Shown here piece by piece: positions 62,916 through 64,000 of a stretch of 64,000 nucleotides of DNA (position 1 is its first letter; every line of letters starts with the position of its first letter). The stretch covers positions 62,001-126,000 of the forward strand of contig NZ_JAKNUT010000003.1 in assembly GCF_023155855.1 (NCBI RefSeq), given 5' to 3'. The notes under the pieces are model-generated. The model was not told the origin of the DNA. It saw nothing but the letters and a program-made list of their open reading frames with translations, and did not search any database. The DNA is from Microbacterium aoyamense. GTDB lineage: Bacteria; Actinomycetota; Actinomycetes; Actinomycetales; Microbacteriaceae. A program made the translations under genes and the position numbers.

Positions 62916-63662
62916 TCAGGCCGGCGCGGGGCCGAACGCCTTGGCGAAGGCACGTAGCAGACGGGCGGGTTCGGTGACGGATGCCGTGAGCACGCGTCCG
63001 GCGATGGCGTCGTAGTCGCTCGCGGCGAAGTAGCCGTCGTCGCGGTACACCGCCATACGTTCCGTGAACGCGGTGGTCGTCGGCTCGGGGTGGAACTGCG
63101 TCGCGTAGAGCCGCTCGCCGACGCGATAGGCCTGCACGGGGCATCCCGCATTCGTCGCGAGGAGCACGCCGCCGGGCGGGACGGACCCCGCTCCCTCTTT
63201 GTGCGCGGTCAGCGCGGTGAAGCGGTCGGCCAGGCCGCCGAAGAGCGGGTCGGCCCGGCCGTCGGAGGTCAGCTCGACCGTCACGGGGCCGGTGTCCTCG
63301 GGATAGGCGCGGCTCACCTCGCCGCCGAGCATCCGCGTGACGACGCCAATGCCGTAGCACGTGAACATCGCCGTCGTGCGCTCGTCGGCGGCCGCGCGGG
63401 CGATGCGCTCGAGGTCGCCCTCGAGTCGGCGCTGCACGTCGGTCTTGGACGACTCGGGATCGGTGACGTTGAACGGACTGCCGCCGACGACGAACCCGCT
63501 GTAGCGGTCGAACACGTCATCGGGAAGCGATGCGCGCACGAGATCGAGCTGCGCGATGCTCGCTGCGTCGAGGTGCGTGGCGGCGCGGAACGACTCGTAT
63601 TCGGCGGCGGCGGCGCCCTGCTGCGGCCTGACGCAGACGTACAGGAGCGGTGCGGACGGCAT
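62916..63662 (-). CDS. Class I glutamine amidotransferase-like protein
   Basis: A 248-residue protein with the GATase1 fold. The nucleophile elbow is TCYGIG (Cys102), and the His-Glu of the triad lies in QFHPEPT. Resemblance is to stand-alone 'GMP synthase-glutamine amidotransferase' proteins. There is no synthase partner nearby, so the acceptor of the ammonia is unknown; gamma-glutamyl-amine hydrolysis is an alternative. The ATG is six bases after TAGAAT on this strand. Confidence 0.87.
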   Translation of the reverse strand: MPSAPLLYVCVRPQQGAAAAEYESFRAATHLDAASIAQLDLVRASLPDDVFDRYSGFVVGGSPFNVTDPESSKTDVQRRLEGDLERIARAAADERTTAMFTCYGIGVVTRMLGGEVSRAYPEDTGPVTVELTSDGRADPLFGGLADRFTALTAHKEGAGSVPPGGVLLATNAGCPVQAYRVGERLYATQFHPEPTTTAFTERMAVYRDDGYFAASDYDAIAGRVLTASVTEPARLLRAFAKAFGPAPA

Positions 63663-63674
63663 GGCGTGATTCTA
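63663..63674 (-). promoter_or_regulatory. Leaderless promoter -10 box of the amidotransferase gene
   Basis: On the minus strand TAGAAT, six bases, then ATG. Confidence 0.6.
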
Positions 63675-63774
63675 GGTCGGCGACCGGATGAGGGCGAGTC
63701 CGCGATCCGTGTCAGCACTCATGTATCAGCGAAGTCCTTCCCTGCTCTGGCAAGGTGTGGACACAATGGGCGCT

Positions 63775-64000
63775 ATGGCGCACGCGGACCCCGCCGCATC
63801 CGTCGACTCGCACGAGCCGACGCGATGGGAGCGCGCCGCGGACCTCTTCCTGCTCTGGCGGGAGGGGGACACTCGGGCGATGGACGACCTCGTCCGTCTC
63901 ATGACCCCCGTGCTGTGGCACGTCGTGCGCGCCTACGGCCTCGACAGCGCCCTCGCGGAGGACGTCGTCCAGACGACGTGGCTCACGCTCGTGCGCAGGC
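63775..64000 (+). CDS. ECF-type sigma factor, N-terminal part (cut by the window end)
   Basis: The frame from the ATG at 63775 stays open to the last base and gives 75 residues. RAADLFLLWREGDTRAMDDLVRLMTPVLWHVVRAYGLD followed by AEDVVQTTWLTLVRR is a clear sigma-70 region 2 of the ECF type, where helices bind core polymerase and the -10 element. Regions 3-4 lie beyond the window. An in-frame ATG nine bases upstream is an alternative start; CACAAT seven bases before 63775 could be the -10. Confidence 0.82.
   Translation, partial: MAHADPAASVDSHEPTRWERAADLFLLWREGDTRAMDDLVRLMTPVLWHVVRAYGLDSALAEDVVQTTWLTLVRR

Overview
The window is GC-rich (roughly 70%), densely packed actinobacterial chromosome. 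Several things point to Microbacteriaceae, probably Microbacterium or a close relative: codon use, two DUF7882-type proteins, an actinobacterial-type xylose isomerase, and many genes that start directly at a predicted transcription start. No tRNA, rRNA, insertion sequence, prophage or CRISPR array was seen. No gene-free stretch exceeds 300 bases. The classification is inference from the sequence alone.

Layout. 162-4872: a two-component locus with two membrane histidine kinases, the first with a degenerate ATPase domain, and a NarL-type regulator. 5011-7643: a small membrane protein/lipoprotein pair, a run of four hairpins, and two DUF7882 paralogs. 7648-14628: amine and nitrogen metabolism, with an amidase, agmatine deiminase, a TetR regulator with two perfect operators, a PLP decarboxylase and an OYE/FAD oxidoreductase that lacks one iron-sulfur cysteine. 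14773-16996: transsulfuration genes preceded by a leaderless cysteine-rich leader peptide (M-L-T-C-R-C-C-R). 17004-20189: a large ATPase-LuxR regulator and an azoreductase. 20348-26240: a LacI-controlled rhamnose-type ABC importer, followed by a lactate permease and an SLC13-type transporter. 29864-34201: an SDR/TetR pair and a TetR/isomerase/Gfo-Idh-MocA unit, each with a clear operator. 34367-37114: MarC, an F420-reductase-like protein and a class III aminotransferase.

37209-49401 is a xylan/xylo-oligosaccharide block: GH3, a three-gene ABC importer, LacI, a ROK repressor, GH43, xylA and xylB. The importer would bring in oligosaccharides, GH3 and GH43 would trim them, and XylA/XylB would feed the pentose phosphate pathway. 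49570-54648 holds envelope and unknown-function genes: a coiled-coil protein, a BP74-like lipoprotein, a secretory lipase, a Kef-type antiporter and a TspO-like protein. 54810-62908 is a molybdenum block: mogA-moaE facing moaD-DUF6457-mobA-moaC-moeA-moeB/rhodanese, then mopR-modABC. moaA is not in the window. A class I amidotransferase and the start of an ECF sigma factor close the window.

The most informative window-wide signal is a TANNNT box exactly six bases before an ATG or GTG. It occurs at fourteen starts, including the cysteine leader peptide, and implies widespread leaderless transcription. Other signals are several perfect regulator dyads, intergenic inverted-repeat elements between convergent genes, and an excess of the word GGATGC/GCATCC.
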